Shown: positions 18,116 through 27,383, numbered from the stretch's first letter. The stretch: 64,000 nucleotides of DNA from Poseidonibacter lekithochrous (GCF_018861145.1 NZ_JAHKQT010000007.1:1-64000), one strand, 5' to 3'. Made by a program: numbers and translations. The notes: generated by a model not told the origin, from the letters alone.

Positions 18116-18775
18116 ATGAGAGTTTTATTATTAGAAGATGACAATTTATTAAGTGATTTATTAAATGATCACTTACTTGACAAAGGTTATGATGTAACTT
18201 TATGTTTAAATGGACAAGATGCTTTAGAGTATTTAATAGACGAAAAGTTTGATTTTGCTTTATTAGACATAAATACTCCAATAATGTCAGGACTAGAAGT
18301 TCTTAAAACAATAAGAGAAGAATATAAAAATAAAACTCCTGTAATAATACTTACTGCATATCAAGATACAAAGCATTTAAAAGACTCTTTTGAAAATGGC
18401 GTTGATGATTATATTAAGAAGCCTTTTGATTTAGAAGAGTTAGATCAAAGAATATTAAGGCTTTGTAGACAGTTTTCAATAGAACAAAATACTAAAATAG
18501 AAATTTCATCAAATATATTGTTTGATCCAGAATCTTGTAAAATAAGCACAGAAAATAGAAATATAAGTATTGCACAAAAAGAAAGAGATATTTTAAAATA
18601 TTTTTGTACACATAGAAGTAGAGTAATTTCAAGTGAAGAGCTACTTCAAAATATCTGGGCATATGAAGAGATGCCAACTGATGCAACAATAAGAGTTTAT
18701 ATTAAAAACTTACGAGAGATTATAGGGAAAGAAAAGATTACAACAATACGTGGAATAGGATATAAATTTGAATAA
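18116..18775 (+). CDS. OmpR/PhoB-family response regulator
   Basis: A 219-residue response regulator. The receiver domain has the acidic pocket LLEDD, phospho-acceptor Asp51 (ALLDINTPIMSG), the Thr in ILTAYQ, and the KKPFD lysine near residue 101. The C-terminal winged helix (TIRVYIKNLREIIG, then TIRGIGYKFE) is OmpR type. The histidine-kinase gene overlaps its end by 8 bases, making a cognate pair. A TATAAT at 18084-18089 lies upstream. The NUDIX and cytochrome genes follow in the same run. Confidence 0.92.
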   Translation: MRVLLLEDDNLLSDLLNDHLLDKGYDVTLCLNGQDALEYLIDEKFDFALLDINTPIMSGLEVLKTIREEYKNKTPVIILTAYQDTKHLKDSFENGVDDYIKKPFDLEELDQRILRLCRQFSIEQNTKIEISSNILFDPESCKISTENRNISIAQKERDILKYFCTHRSRVISSEELLQNIWAYEEMPTDATIRVYIKNLREIIGKEKITTIRGIGYKFE

Positions 18776-19967
18776 AAATGAAAGAAAAGCTTTATTTAGT
18801 TTTTTATCAATTTATGTAGGTTCTACTGTTCTACTTATGTCGGTATTACTTTATATTTATTATAATGATGAATTAAAATCCGTTGCAGATTCTTGTAGTA
18901 TGGAAATGAATAATGCTACTATGCAAATAAAAGCAGATATATTAAATTCATATATGAAGCATAAAGAATATGTACCAAAAAAATTAGAAAATGCTGATAT
19001 TAAATATGCTTTATATGATAAAAATCAAAAAGTAATTTATTCTGATTTATTGGAATCTCAATCTGTAGATTTTACAAAAAACATGTATGAAAGTTCTTCT
19101 TTTGAGTTTTATATAACTAAATTAGAAGAAGAAACAATACCTATTAAATACATTGCTGTTGAAACTTGTATTGGCATAGATAATCGAAATAATTTAAAAA
19201 TATATGTAGTTGTTAAATTAATATTAAGTGCTATATTTATTGGATTTATTGGTTTTTTACTTTCAAAAATCTTATTAAAACCAGTACGAGAAAAAATTGA
19301 TCATATGGATAAGTTTATAAAAGATTCTGCACATGAGTTAAATACACCAATTACTGTACTTATGACATCAACTTCAATGCTAAAAAAAGGAAAAAACCCA
19401 GAAAAAATGATGAGGTATATTCTTAGTAGTACTAAGCAAATATCACAAATTTATAATGATATTCATTTCTCTGCTTTTAATGAAATAAATGATGATGTTT
19501 ATGAAGAGTTTAACTTAAAAGATTTAGTAAAAGATAGTGTAGAGTATTTTAATGATATTTCAATTACAAAACAAATTGTAATAAATGATGATTTAGATGA
19601 TTGTTATATTTTAATGGATAGGACTAAAACACAAAAAGTTGTAAATAATTTAATATCTAATGCAATTAAATATAGTGATAATAACTCAATTGTTAATGTG
19701 TCAATAAAAGACACAATATTAAGTGTAGAAGATTTTGGTATAGGAATTAGTAAGAAGGAACAAAAAGAGATATTTAAAAGATATAAAAGAGGAACAAATA
19801 TTGAAGGTGGCTTTGGAATAGGTCTTGATATTGTAAAAAGAATATCAGAAGAATATGATCTAAAATTAGATTTAAAATCAGAAATAGGTGTTGGATCAAC
19901 TTTTTATATTGATTTTTGTACAATTATTAATGGTTCAATATGTAATTTAACAGGTGAAAAAAAATAA
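18768..19967 (+). CDS. Sensor histidine kinase, partner of the upstream regulator
   Basis: A 399-residue kinase starting at TTG 18768, inside the end of the response-regulator gene. TM1 is at about 12-32 and TM2 at about 146-170, with a roughly 110-residue periplasmic domain between them that includes two cysteines (Cys43 and Cys134). The H-box is DSAHELNTPITVL with His189. The N-box is NLISNAIKYS and the ATP-lid region has GFGIGLDIV. There is no HAMP of normal length. The signal is unknown. The linked NUDIX and haem-protein genes hint at a redox or metabolite signal, which is speculative. Confidence 0.9.
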   Translation: MNKNERKALFSFLSIYVGSTVLLMSVLLYIYYNDELKSVADSCSMEMNNATMQIKADILNSYMKHKEYVPKKLENADIKYALYDKNQKVIYSDLLESQSVDFTKNMYESSSFEFYITKLEEETIPIKYIAVETCIGIDNRNNLKIYVVVKLILSAIFIGFIGFLLSKILLKPVREKIDHMDKFIKDSAHELNTPITVLMTSTSMLKKGKNPEKMMRYILSSTKQISQIYNDIHFSAFNEINDDVYEEFNLKDLVKDSVEYFNDISITKQIVINDDLDDCYILMDRTKTQKVVNNLISNAIKYSDNNSIVNVSIKDTILSVEDFGIGISKKEQKEIFKRYKRGTNIEGGFGIGLDIVKRISEEYDLKLDLKSEIGVGSTFYIDFCTIINGSICNLTGEKK

Positions 19968-19968
19968 T

Positions 19969-20547
19969 ATGAATAATATAATAAAAGATTTTAAAACAGG
20001 TGAACTAACAGATACAAAATTTGTACATCCAGTTAGTATCACTTACAATCAAAATGGTAAAAAAAAATCATGGGAAGCAGTTAAGAGTTTTGACTCAGTT
20101 GCTATTTTACTTTATCATAAAGATAAAGATGCTTTTTTACTTGTAAAACAATTTCGTGCTCCGGTTTATTTAAATGATGAAAATCACTTATGTACTTATG
20201 AATTATGTGCAGGTATTGTTGATAAAGAAGTTTCCTTGGAACAAATTGCAAAAGAAGAAATTGATGAAGAGTGTGGTTATGAAGTACCTTTAAAATCAAT
20301 TGAAAAAATTACATCATTTTATACTAATGTTGGAGTAAGTGGAGGATGTCAAAGTTTGTATTTTGCTAATATTGATGAATCTATGAAAATTCATAAAGGT
20401 GGTGGAGTTAATGACGAAGAAATAGATTTAATGTTTTTACCTATTTCACAAATTGATGAGTTTATTTTTGATGAAAGTAAAGCCAAAACACCTGGATTGA
20501 TGTTTTCTTTTTATTGGTTTATGAAAAAGAAAAGGGTAGAACAATAA
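19969..20547 (+). CDS. NUDIX hydrolase, NUDT14/ADP-ribose-UDP-sugar diphosphatase-like
   Basis: A 192-residue protein from ATG 19969, one base after the kinase stop; an in-frame GTG at 19954 would add five residues and is less likely. The NUDIX box runs from GIVDKEVSLEQ to KEEIDEECGY and keeps the EE-x-G catalytic glutamates, with Glu in place of the usual Arg. LCAGIVDK, the SFYTNVGVSGG loop and PISQIDEFIFDESKAKTPG match the NUDT14-like nucleoside-diphosphate-sugar hydrolases that cleave UDP-glucose or ADP-ribose. It is co-transcribed with the two-component system. The substrate is an inference. Confidence 0.85.
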   Translation: MNNIIKDFKTGELTDTKFVHPVSITYNQNGKKKSWEAVKSFDSVAILLYHKDKDAFLLVKQFRAPVYLNDENHLCTYELCAGIVDKEVSLEQIAKEEIDEECGYEVPLKSIEKITSFYTNVGVSGGCQSLYFANIDESMKIHKGGGVNDEEIDLMFLPISQIDEFIFDESKAKTPGLMFSFYWFMKKKRVEQ

Positions 20548-20987
20548 TGAAAATAAAAAGCTCTCTTTTATTTATCTCTTTTCTCTTATTTCTATCTGTA
20601 AATTTAATAGCTGATGATAAAAAATTGATAAAAGTTAATAATTCATTTATTACAAAATTTGAATATGGGGAAATGCTTTATAATAATCCTAGAGGAATAG
20701 GCTGTAATACTTGTCATGGAAGTGATGCAAAGGGAAAAGATATTGTATCTTTTACCCATGTTTATGATAAAAAGAAGTATAACTGCGTTTTAAGTGTACC
20801 AAATATTAAATCTTCTAGTTATGATATCTTCTTCAACAAAGTAAATTCAAAAAAGAACCCAAAGAAAAAGTTTAAAAAAGAACAAGTTTGTGAAAAGTTA
20901 ATTTATAAGTCAAATATTATGCCTACATATTTCTTAGTTGAAGAAGAAATAGATGCAATCTATTATTATATAAAGAATTTAAAATAG
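20547..20987 (+). CDS. Periplasmic monohaem c-type cytochrome
   Basis: A 146-residue protein. ATG 20547 overlaps the NUDIX stop by one base (TAATG). An upstream in-frame start at 20514 would lie within the NUDIX gene and would bury the signal peptide. Residues 1-23 (MKIKSSLLFISFLLFLSV) form a Sec signal peptide. CNTCH is the single covalent haem c site and the methionine in SNIMPTYFLVEEE is the probable sixth ligand, as in small class-I cytochromes. Two further cysteines lie in the middle of the protein. It ends the two-component operon. Its electron partners are unknown. Confidence 0.85.
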   Translation: MKIKSSLLFISFLLFLSVNLIADDKKLIKVNNSFITKFEYGEMLYNNPRGIGCNTCHGSDAKGKDIVSFTHVYDKKKYNCVLSVPNIKSSSYDIFFNKVNSKKNPKKKFKKEQVCEKLIYKSNIMPTYFLVEEEIDAIYYYIKNLK

Positions 20988-20995
20988 ATATAGTT

Positions 20996-22030
20996 TTATC
21001 TTGAAAAAGCTATACCTATCCCTATCTTATGAGTTTCTCTATCATAGTCAATTAAACTTTCTCCATAACCTGAAAATATTTGTAAAAAACCATAAGAGTT
21101 TGGAGTTGAGAAAAATTCAGGTAAAGGGAAAGTCCAATTTAACTCTGCTGCACCTTTATTTTGTGAATTAAATCTAATATTATTTCTAAGCATTAATTCA
21201 AAAGTATGTTTTTTATATGGATAAAGAAGTGTTAAATCTCCATATCCATAATATTCGTAAATATCAGGATTATCATCGTCATTTCTTTTTTCAGGAATTC
21301 TATACCAAATTCTTGGAATCACGAATAAATTAGAAAACTGCAAATAACTTTCCAAATATAATCTATTCCAAGATCTTGATTTAGCTTCGTTTCTTCCATT
21401 TGATTCATGTAATAAAGAGACTTTAAACCCTTTAATTGTTTCACTATTGTTATAAGGAAATTGAAGAAAAACTTCTGGCATATAATTTGTTTCTCTAAAA
21501 GGTGAAGAATCAGAACCTGTTTGCCAAAAAGATTTTTGAGTATAGGCTGCTGAAAAAGATTCATTTAAACCAAAAAAATTATATGCAATAGGTTTTTCAA
21601 TACTGAATTGAAAAATTGTTTCAAAAGGATTTCTATTTTCATCTTTGTTTAAATCATAACTAGCGGGTAGTAAATAGTTTTTTTTATATGGATATAATCC
21701 AAAATCTCCAGTAATCATTTGCTCTAAATTAGAGTTTGTCTCTTTATCTTTTGTTTTATTTATGTAGTTTTGATAAAAGTCTCGTTTCATTTTTGTAAAA
21801 GATTGTACCTCATGACTTTGTTTTGAAGTTTCATTTTGATTTTTTGACAAATCTAAAATATATTTATCTTCTTTTGTAATATTTAAATTAACAGCTTTTT
21901 TATATAGAATCATGGCATTTTTAAAATTACCTAACTTTTCTTGTTCTTCTGCTTGTTTATATAAATTTGTAAAATTTTCTTCTGCTTTTAATGATATTAG
22001 AGTAAATAAAAAGATTAAAATATATTTCAT
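20996..22030 (-). CDS. pldA: Outer-membrane phospholipase A (OMPLA)
   Basis: 344 residues from the ATG at 22030, chosen because it begins a clear signal peptide (MKYILIFLFTLISLKA); a longer in-frame extension to 22105 runs into the promoter of rpe. After a short helical TPR-like segment with lysine-rich linker, the C-terminal two thirds form a 12-strand barrel with the OMPLA catalytic region HESNGR, then SRSWNRLYLES. These give the Ser-His-Asn site of phospholipase A1. The last residues (GIGIAFSR) are a terminal barrel strand. The N-terminal repeat region of about 100 residues is longer than in E. coli PldA. Confidence 0.85.
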   Translation of the reverse strand: MKYILIFLFTLISLKAEENFTNLYKQAEEQEKLGNFKNAMILYKKAVNLNITKEDKYILDLSKNQNETSKQSHEVQSFTKMKRDFYQNYINKTKDKETNSNLEQMITGDFGLYPYKKNYLLPASYDLNKDENRNPFETIFQFSIEKPIAYNFFGLNESFSAAYTQKSFWQTGSDSSPFRETNYMPEVFLQFPYNNSETIKGFKVSLLHESNGRNEAKSRSWNRLYLESYLQFSNLFVIPRIWYRIPEKRNDDDNPDIYEYYGYGDLTLLYPYKKHTFELMLRNNIRFNSQNKGAAELNWTFPLPEFFSTPNSYGFLQIFSGYGESLIDYDRETHKIGIGIAFSR

Positions 22031-22104
22031 TATGTATTCCCTTAAAATAAAAACATAGTTTATAACATTTTTTGTTTTAATATACTTTGTATAAAAGTTT
22101 TTCA

Positions 22105-22113
22105 TGGTATAAT
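22105..22113 (+). promoter_or_regulatory. Extended -10 promoter (TGGTATAAT) of the rpe operon
   Basis: TG-n-TATAAT lies 31 bases before the rpe start. pldA reads the other way from 22030. Confidence 0.55.
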
Positions 22114-22143
22114 CGCCTAAAATTAAGAAAAAAGGTTATGAAT

Positions 22144-22785
22144 ATGCAAGTTGCTCCGTCAATATTATCAGCAGACTTTGGAAAATTAAATGAAGAAATT
22201 AAAGCTATTTGTGAAGGTGGTTGTGATTTAGTTCATGTTGATGTAATGGATGGTCATTTTGTTCCTAATATGACTATCGGTCCAGTTGTTGTAAATCCAG
22301 TTGCAAAAGTTGCAACAAAACCTTTAGATATTCACTTAATGGTTGAAGATAATACTTTTTTTGTAGATTTATTCGCACCTTGTAAACCAAAATATATATC
22401 TTTTCATATTGAAAGTGAAAAACATCCACATAGACTTATTCAAAAAATTAGAGGTTTAGGTATAAAACCTGCAATTGTTTTAAATCCTCATACTCCACCT
22501 GAAACAATTGAGTATTTATTAGAAGATTTAGATATGGTTTTATTAATGTCTGTAAATCCTGGTTTTGGTGGTCAAAAGTTTATTTCAAGTGTAGTTGAAA
22601 AAGCTACTAAATTAAAAGCTCTAATCAATAAAAGAAATCCAAATTGTCTTATTGAAGTAGATGGTGGAGTAAATGATAAAAATATCCATGAGCTTAAAAA
22701 TGCAGGTGTTGATGTTGTTGTAGCTGGATCTTATGTATTTGGGAATAATGATTATTCAAAAGCTATTAAGAGTTTACAGGTTTAA
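22144..22785 (+). CDS. rpe: Ribulose-phosphate 3-epimerase
   Basis: A 213-residue TIM-barrel enzyme beginning MQVAPSILSADFG. ATG 22144 is preferred over 22138 because AAAGG at 22130-22134 is then at normal spacing. HVDVMDGHFVPNMTIG, DIHLMVE, LMSVNPGFGGQKFI and EVDGGVND are the metal- and phosphate-binding motifs of Rpe. It interconverts ribulose-5-phosphate and xylulose-5-phosphate. It leads a run with trpF, an exonuclease and an HD hydrolase. Confidence 0.95.
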   Translation: MQVAPSILSADFGKLNEEIKAICEGGCDLVHVDVMDGHFVPNMTIGPVVVNPVAKVATKPLDIHLMVEDNTFFVDLFAPCKPKYISFHIESEKHPHRLIQKIRGLGIKPAIVLNPHTPPETIEYLLEDLDMVLLMSVNPGFGGQKFISSVVEKATKLKALINKRNPNCLIEVDGGVNDKNIHELKNAGVDVVVAGSYVFGNNDYSKAIKSLQV

Positions 22786-22787
22786 TT

Positions 22788-23378
22788 ATGAAAGTTAAAA
22801 TCTGCGGAATTACAAATTTAAATGATGCCTTAGATGCTATTGATGCAGGAGCAAATGCTTTAGGTTTTGTTTTTTATGATAAATCTCCTAGATATATTGA
22901 ACCTTTCAAAGCTAGAGAAATTGTAGATAAATTACCTCCTTTTATCCATACCATAGGTTTATTTGTAAATGAGCCAAATACATTTATAAATCAAGTTTGT
23001 ATAAATGCAAAAATGCAAACAGCTCAAATAATAGATGATGATGCTTTTACAGACTTTAAAACCTTAGATACTAGATATATAAAAGTAGTAAGAGCAAAAA
23101 ACAAAGAAGATATAGAAAATATAAAAGATGAATATGTTTTAGTTGATGCATTTGTTGCAAGCTTTGGAGGTGAGGGGAAGAGACTTGCTTTAGAATGGTT
23201 TAAAGATATAGATTGTTCAAAAATGATTTTAGCAGGTGGCCTTACTTCTTCTAATCTAGGTGAATTATCAGGTTTTAACTTTTATGGTGTTGATGTAAGT
23301 TCTGGAGTGGAAGCGTCAAAGGGAAAAAAAGATAAACAAAAAATGATTGATTTTGTAAAAGCAGTAAATGAAATCTAA
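22788..23378 (+). CDS. trpF: Phosphoribosylanthranilate isomerase
   Basis: A 196-residue (beta/alpha)8 enzyme. KVKICGIT carries the catalytic Cys at the N-terminus, GFVFYDKSPRYI follows, and AGGLTSSNLGEL and GVDVSSGVE are the phosphate-binding loops. It catalyses the third step of tryptophan biosynthesis. It starts 2 bases after rpe. trpC lies about 7 kb away, so the trp genes are scattered here. Confidence 0.95.
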   Translation: MKVKICGITNLNDALDAIDAGANALGFVFYDKSPRYIEPFKAREIVDKLPPFIHTIGLFVNEPNTFINQVCINAKMQTAQIIDDDAFTDFKTLDTRYIKVVRAKNKEDIENIKDEYVLVDAFVASFGGEGKRLALEWFKDIDCSKMILAGGLTSSNLGELSGFNFYGVDVSSGVEASKGKKDKQKMIDFVKAVNEI

Positions 23379-24216
23379 AAGAAGAATAATCATAAAACCC
23401 ACTTTTAAAATATCAAATATAATTGATAAATTATTAAAAGAATCAATTAATTATGATGAATTACTTAATCTTCTTGAAAAAGCAAATGATACTTTCTTTG
23501 ATAATCCTGAGCTTGAATTAGAACTTTTATTATCAAATGGCTTACCTATAGAGTTTGATAATAATAACAATATCTATTTAAAAACTAAAAAAGCTTCTAT
23601 AGAAGAGCAATGTTTTTGTATTGTTGATATAGAAACAAATGGTTCTTCTATAAAAAAAGGTCATCAAATAATAGAAATTGGAGCAGTTAAGTATAAAAAT
23701 GGCGAGATAATTGATAAGTTTGAATCTTTAGTATATGCAAAAGAAATTCCAAGTTATATTCAAGAGGTTACAAATATAAAACCTCTAATGTTAGAAGATG
23801 CTCCTATTTTAGAATCTGTTTTAAAAGAGTTTAAACTCTTTTTAGAAGATGATGTTTTTATTGCTCATGATATAAAGTTTGATTACAATTATATTTCAGA
23901 TTCTTTAGAAAAATATGATTTAGGAAAACTAGAAAATAGAAAATTATGTAGTATTGATTTAGCAAAAAGAACTATTGATTCTCCTCGATATGGTTTAGGT
24001 TTTTTGAAAGAAGAGCTTAATATAAAAGTTGATAATCATCATCGTGCATATTATGATGCATTAGCAACTGCTCATGTTTTTACAGAATCTTTAAAAGTAA
24101 TAGATAAAAATAAAATCTCAAATGTTGAAGAGCTTATATCTTTTTCTAAATCATCAAAAACAATAGCTTCTATAAAAGAAAAAAAAGAGAAAGAAAAAGA
24201 AAAGGAAGTTAAATAA
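23368..24216 (+). CDS. DnaQ-like 3'-5' exonuclease
   Basis: A 282-residue protein overlapping trpF by 11 bases. Residues about 85-255 form a DEDDh exonuclease domain: CIVDIETNG (Asp and Glu of Exo I), FIAHDIKFDYNYI (Exo II), and HRAYYDALAT (the HxAxxxD of Exo III). The N-terminal 80 residues are a helical extension, and the C-terminus is lysine/glutamate-rich. It is similar to PolC/epsilon-type proofreading nucleases, but a separate gene like this may act in repair or RNA turnover. Confidence 0.85.
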   Translation: MKSKRRIIIKPTFKISNIIDKLLKESINYDELLNLLEKANDTFFDNPELELELLLSNGLPIEFDNNNNIYLKTKKASIEEQCFCIVDIETNGSSIKKGHQIIEIGAVKYKNGEIIDKFESLVYAKEIPSYIQEVTNIKPLMLEDAPILESVLKEFKLFLEDDVFIAHDIKFDYNYISDSLEKYDLGKLENRKLCSIDLAKRTIDSPRYGLGFLKEELNIKVDNHHRAYYDALATAHVFTESLKVIDKNKISNVEELISFSKSSKTIASIKEKKEKEKEKEVK

Positions 24217-24759
24217 ATGTTTTGTCAAGAAAACTATATAAAAGCTTTAGAATACGCCGCTAATGCTCATGGGGAACAAAAAACACCTAAAGGATTACCT
24301 TATATGGTTCATGTTACTTCTGTTGCTATGGAAGTTATAAACGCCTGTGAAAATTCAAAGCTTGAAATTGAGAAATCTAATTTAGCAATTTCATGTGCTT
24401 TATTACATGATGTTATTGAAGATACTAATATTACTTATGATGAGTTATATGTAGACTTTAGTGAAGCTGTTGCAAATGGTGTTGAAGCACTTAGCAAAGA
24501 TAAAAGTTTAAAATCAAAACAAGAACAAATGAAAAGAAGTATTGAAATGCTTTTAGAACAACCTTATGAAGTTCAAATGGTTAAATTAGCAGATAGAATT
24601 ACAAATCTATCAATCCCCCCAGAACATTGGGATAATGATAAAAAGAAAACTTATCTAAAAGAGGCTAGTTTTATTCTTTCATGCTTAAAAAATTCAAATA
24701 TATATTTATCACAAAGACTTGAAGAAAAAATTGAAGATTATAAAAAAAATATAGAATAG
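24217..24759 (+). CDS. HD-domain hydrolase, SpoT/MESH1-like (p)ppGpp hydrolase family
   Basis: A 180-residue stand-alone HD domain whose ATG directly follows the exonuclease stop. Metal ligands are His32 (MVHVTSVA), His64-Asp65 (LLHDVIEDT) and Asp126 (KLADRITNL), the arrangement of the SpoT hydrolase and MESH1 families. No synthetase or regulatory domain is attached. Hydrolysis of (p)ppGpp is the most likely activity; other nucleotides are possible. Confidence 0.8.
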   Translation: MFCQENYIKALEYAANAHGEQKTPKGLPYMVHVTSVAMEVINACENSKLEIEKSNLAISCALLHDVIEDTNITYDELYVDFSEAVANGVEALSKDKSLKSKQEQMKRSIEMLLEQPYEVQMVKLADRITNLSIPPEHWDNDKKKTYLKEASFILSCLKNSNIYLSQRLEEKIEDYKKNIE

Positions 24760-24799
24760 TTAGAGAATTATATATTTTGTAGTTTAAAATTTAGTATTT

Positions 24800-24823
24800 A
24801 AAAGTAGTCAAAAGACTACTTTT
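24800..24823. terminator. Bidirectional terminator between the rpe run and oorC
   Basis: Perfect 10-bp stem AAAAGTAGTC / GACTACTTTT with an AAAA loop, between convergent genes. Confidence 0.8.
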
Positions 24824-24826
24824 AAA

Positions 24827-25396
24827 TTATGAAGCTTTATTATTAGAAGCTTCAGCTGCGTATTTAAGACCTAAGTCAAACGCTTTATTATTAATATCAT
24901 GTACTTTTGCAGGTACTTTAGAAAGCATAGTAGTTCTAAGTACTTCATTATCAACAGTTTCACCTGTAAAATAATTCGCCATAGCTAATGCTAATACTGA
25001 TTGAGTAATTACATTACCAATTTCTTCTTTTGCAATTGTAATGATTGGAATCTCAACAATATTCCATCTTTTTTTGTCTTCAGCTGTTGGAGTAACTAAA
25101 TTTGGTTCAATAACAATTGTAGCACCATCTCTTACACCATTTTTGAATTGATCATATGAAACTTGAGCAACTGATAACATGAAATCAATTTCACCATCAT
25201 TTGCATAAGGATATAAAATCTCTTCTTCAGCTAAAGTAATATCAACAACAGTTGGTCCACCTCTTACTTGAGATGTATATGTTGCAGTTTTTAAACCGAA
25301 ACCACCAGCATTAATTTTTGCTGCTGCAAAAATAGAACCTGCTAGAAGAACACCTTGTCCACCAACACCTGTAAATCTCATTAATGTTTTACTCAT
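24827..25396 (-). CDS. oorC: 2-oxoglutarate:acceptor oxidoreductase, gamma subunit
   Basis: A 189-residue gamma subunit of the 2-oxoacid:ferredoxin oxidoreductase family: LMRFTGVGGQGVLLAG at the N-terminus, then TYTSQVRGGPTVVDI. Last gene of the leftward oorDABC operon. The complex decarboxylates 2-oxoglutarate to succinyl-CoA and passes electrons to ferredoxin or flavodoxin, replacing the 2-oxoglutarate dehydrogenase in Campylobacterota. Confidence 0.93.
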   Translation of the reverse strand: MSKTLMRFTGVGGQGVLLAGSIFAAAKINAGGFGLKTATYTSQVRGGPTVVDITLAEEEILYPYANDGEIDFMLSVAQVSYDQFKNGVRDGATIVIEPNLVTPTAEDKKRWNIVEIPIITIAKEEIGNVITQSVLALAMANYFTGETVDNEVLRTTMLSKVPAKVHDINNKAFDLGLKYAAEASNNKAS

Positions 25397-25407
25397 GTTG
25401 TTTCTCC

Positions 25408-26241
25408 TTAGAATTGAATCATTGTATTAGTTCTATTAGCCTCTTTTACTTTTTCGTAAGACTCACAGTATTCTGGTGCATTTTCATCATGTTTTAAAAT
25501 TCCTAATGGGAATTTTCCAACTTGTTCTTCTGCTTCTAATTTCTCAAACTTAGCTTTACCAACAGAAATAGATTTAATCCATTCTAAGTTAGCCATAGCT
25601 GTAGCCATTTTATTTTTTCTACCTAAGTTAACGTGACAGTTAGAGAATACTTCAATAAATGAGAATCCTGTATGTTGGAAACCTTTTACTAAAATTCTTT
25701 CTAATTTCTTAGGATCTAACATAGTTTCTCTTGCTACAAAAGATGCTCCTGCTGCTTCAACTAATTTACAAGCATCAAAAGTAGGGTCAATATTCCCTTT
25801 ACTCATTGTAACTGTCCACATACCTTGAGGAGTAGTTGGAGAAGTTTGAGAGTTAGTTAATCCATAAATGAAGTTATTGATAATAATATAATTTAAATCA
25901 ATATTTCTTCTTGATGCATGGATTGTATGGTTTCCACCAATAGCAAGACCATCACCATCTCCACCAACTACGATAACTTTCTTTTCTGGATTTGCTAATT
26001 TAATTCCAGTTGCATATGCTAAAGTTCTACCGTGAGTTGTGTGTACTGTATTACAGTTGATGTATGAAGAAAATCTTCCTGAACAACCAATACCAGAAAC
26101 AACACAAACATCGTCCATGTTCCAACCAGTTTTTTCAATTGCTCTAATTACAGATTTTAAAATAACTCCATCACCACATCCCCAACACCATAGTGTTGGC
26201 ATTTTGTCTGTTCTTAAATATTCATCATAATTAAATGCCAT
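25408..26241 (-). CDS. oorB: 2-oxoglutarate:acceptor oxidoreductase, beta (TPP-binding) subunit
   Basis: 277 residues. WCWGCGDGVILK and VVSGIGCSGR supply cluster/TPP-site cysteines, and VVGGDGDGLAIGGNH with IINNFIYGLTNSQTSPT is the Mg-TPP binding motif. It starts 2 bases after oorA and pairs with it to form the catalytic core. Confidence 0.95.
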   Translation of the reverse strand: MAFNYDEYLRTDKMPTLWCWGCGDGVILKSVIRAIEKTGWNMDDVCVVSGIGCSGRFSSYINCNTVHTTHGRTLAYATGIKLANPEKKVIVVGGDGDGLAIGGNHTIHASRRNIDLNYIIINNFIYGLTNSQTSPTTPQGMWTVTMSKGNIDPTFDACKLVEAAGASFVARETMLDPKKLERILVKGFQHTGFSFIEVFSNCHVNLGRKNKMATAMANLEWIKSISVGKAKFEKLEAEEQVGKFPLGILKHDENAPEYCESYEKVKEANRTNTMIQF

Positions 26242-26243
26242 AA

Positions 26244-27374
26244 TTACATTCCCTTCACTTTTTCAATAATTTCTAATGGAGATAATGGTCTACCATTAAC
26301 TTTGTATAATCTATCAAAGTCATTTCTACCACTTACTCTTTGTACTTCATCAGAGAATTGACCCATATTTAACTCAGCAACTAATACTTTGTCAAATTTT
26401 TTCATCAATTCATTAATTCTATCAGCAGGACTTGGCCAAATTGTTATTGGTCTGAACATACCAACTTTGATACCTTCTTTTCTAAGTCTGTTAATAGCTT
26501 CAGTTACACCTAATGATACAGAACCATATGCAATAATCATGATATCAGCATCTTCTAACATATATTCTTCATTTAATTCAATTTCATCCATATGTGCATC
26601 AACTTTGTTGAATAATCTCTTCATTAATGCATCACATGTATCAGCATCTTCAGTTGGATGTCCTGTTGGTCCATGGTGTAAACCAGTGAAGTGGTATCTA
26701 TATCCTTCAAACATTGGATTTAAAACAGCTGGTTGATCATCTTCACAACCATAAGGTTTATAATCTTTTTTATCACCTGTAAATTTCTTTCTTGAAATTT
26801 TACCTGCTTGAACTTCTTCTAAATCAGGGATACTAGCTTTTCCACTCATGTGACCAATTGTTTCATCTAATAAAACAAATACTGGTTGCATAAATCTGTC
26901 TGCTAAGTTAAATGCCCGTGCTACTTCAGTATAACATTCAGCTAAATTACCTGGTACTAAAGTGATTGACTTAACATCACCATGTGTAGGATTTTTAGCT
27001 TGTAATAAGTCACCTTGAGCAACTCTTGTAGGTAAACCAGTTGATGGACCACCTCTCATTACATTTATTACAACTAAAGGTACTTCTGAAATATATCCAA
27101 CACCTAAGTTTTCTGCTTTTAAAGAAATTCCAGGTCCACTTGTTGCTGTTAATGATCTTTTTCCTGACATTGCTGCACCTAATGCTGCACAAATACCTGA
27201 AATTTCATCTTCCATTTGAATACATGCATCGCCTCTAGCTGGTAGTGCAGTTGATAAAATATGCATTACTTCACTTGATGGAGTAATAGGATATCCCGCA
27301 AAAAACTGAACGTCAGAGTCCAGTGCAGCTTTTGCTGCTAATTCGTTACCTGTTGATATTAATTCTCTTGACAT
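26244..27374 (-). CDS. oorA: 2-oxoglutarate:acceptor oxidoreductase, alpha subunit
   Basis: 376 residues. FFAGYPITPSSEVMH and the ATSGPGISLKAENLG segment are typical of the pyrimidine-binding half of the TPP site in 2-oxoacid:ferredoxin oxidoreductases. The YRYHFTGLHHGPTGHPTED segment is characteristic of the KorA/OorA subgroup. The C-terminal transketolase-like domain follows. It lies 9 bases downstream of oorD. Confidence 0.95.
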   Translation of the reverse strand: MSRELISTGNELAAKAALDSDVQFFAGYPITPSSEVMHILSTALPARGDACIQMEDEISGICAALGAAMSGKRSLTATSGPGISLKAENLGVGYISEVPLVVINVMRGGPSTGLPTRVAQGDLLQAKNPTHGDVKSITLVPGNLAECYTEVARAFNLADRFMQPVFVLLDETIGHMSGKASIPDLEEVQAGKISRKKFTGDKKDYKPYGCEDDQPAVLNPMFEGYRYHFTGLHHGPTGHPTEDADTCDALMKRLFNKVDAHMDEIELNEEYMLEDADIMIIAYGSVSLGVTEAINRLRKEGIKVGMFRPITIWPSPADRINELMKKFDKVLVAELNMGQFSDEVQRVSGRNDFDRLYKVNGRPLSPLEIIEKVKGM

Positions 27375-27383
27375 TAATTTTCC

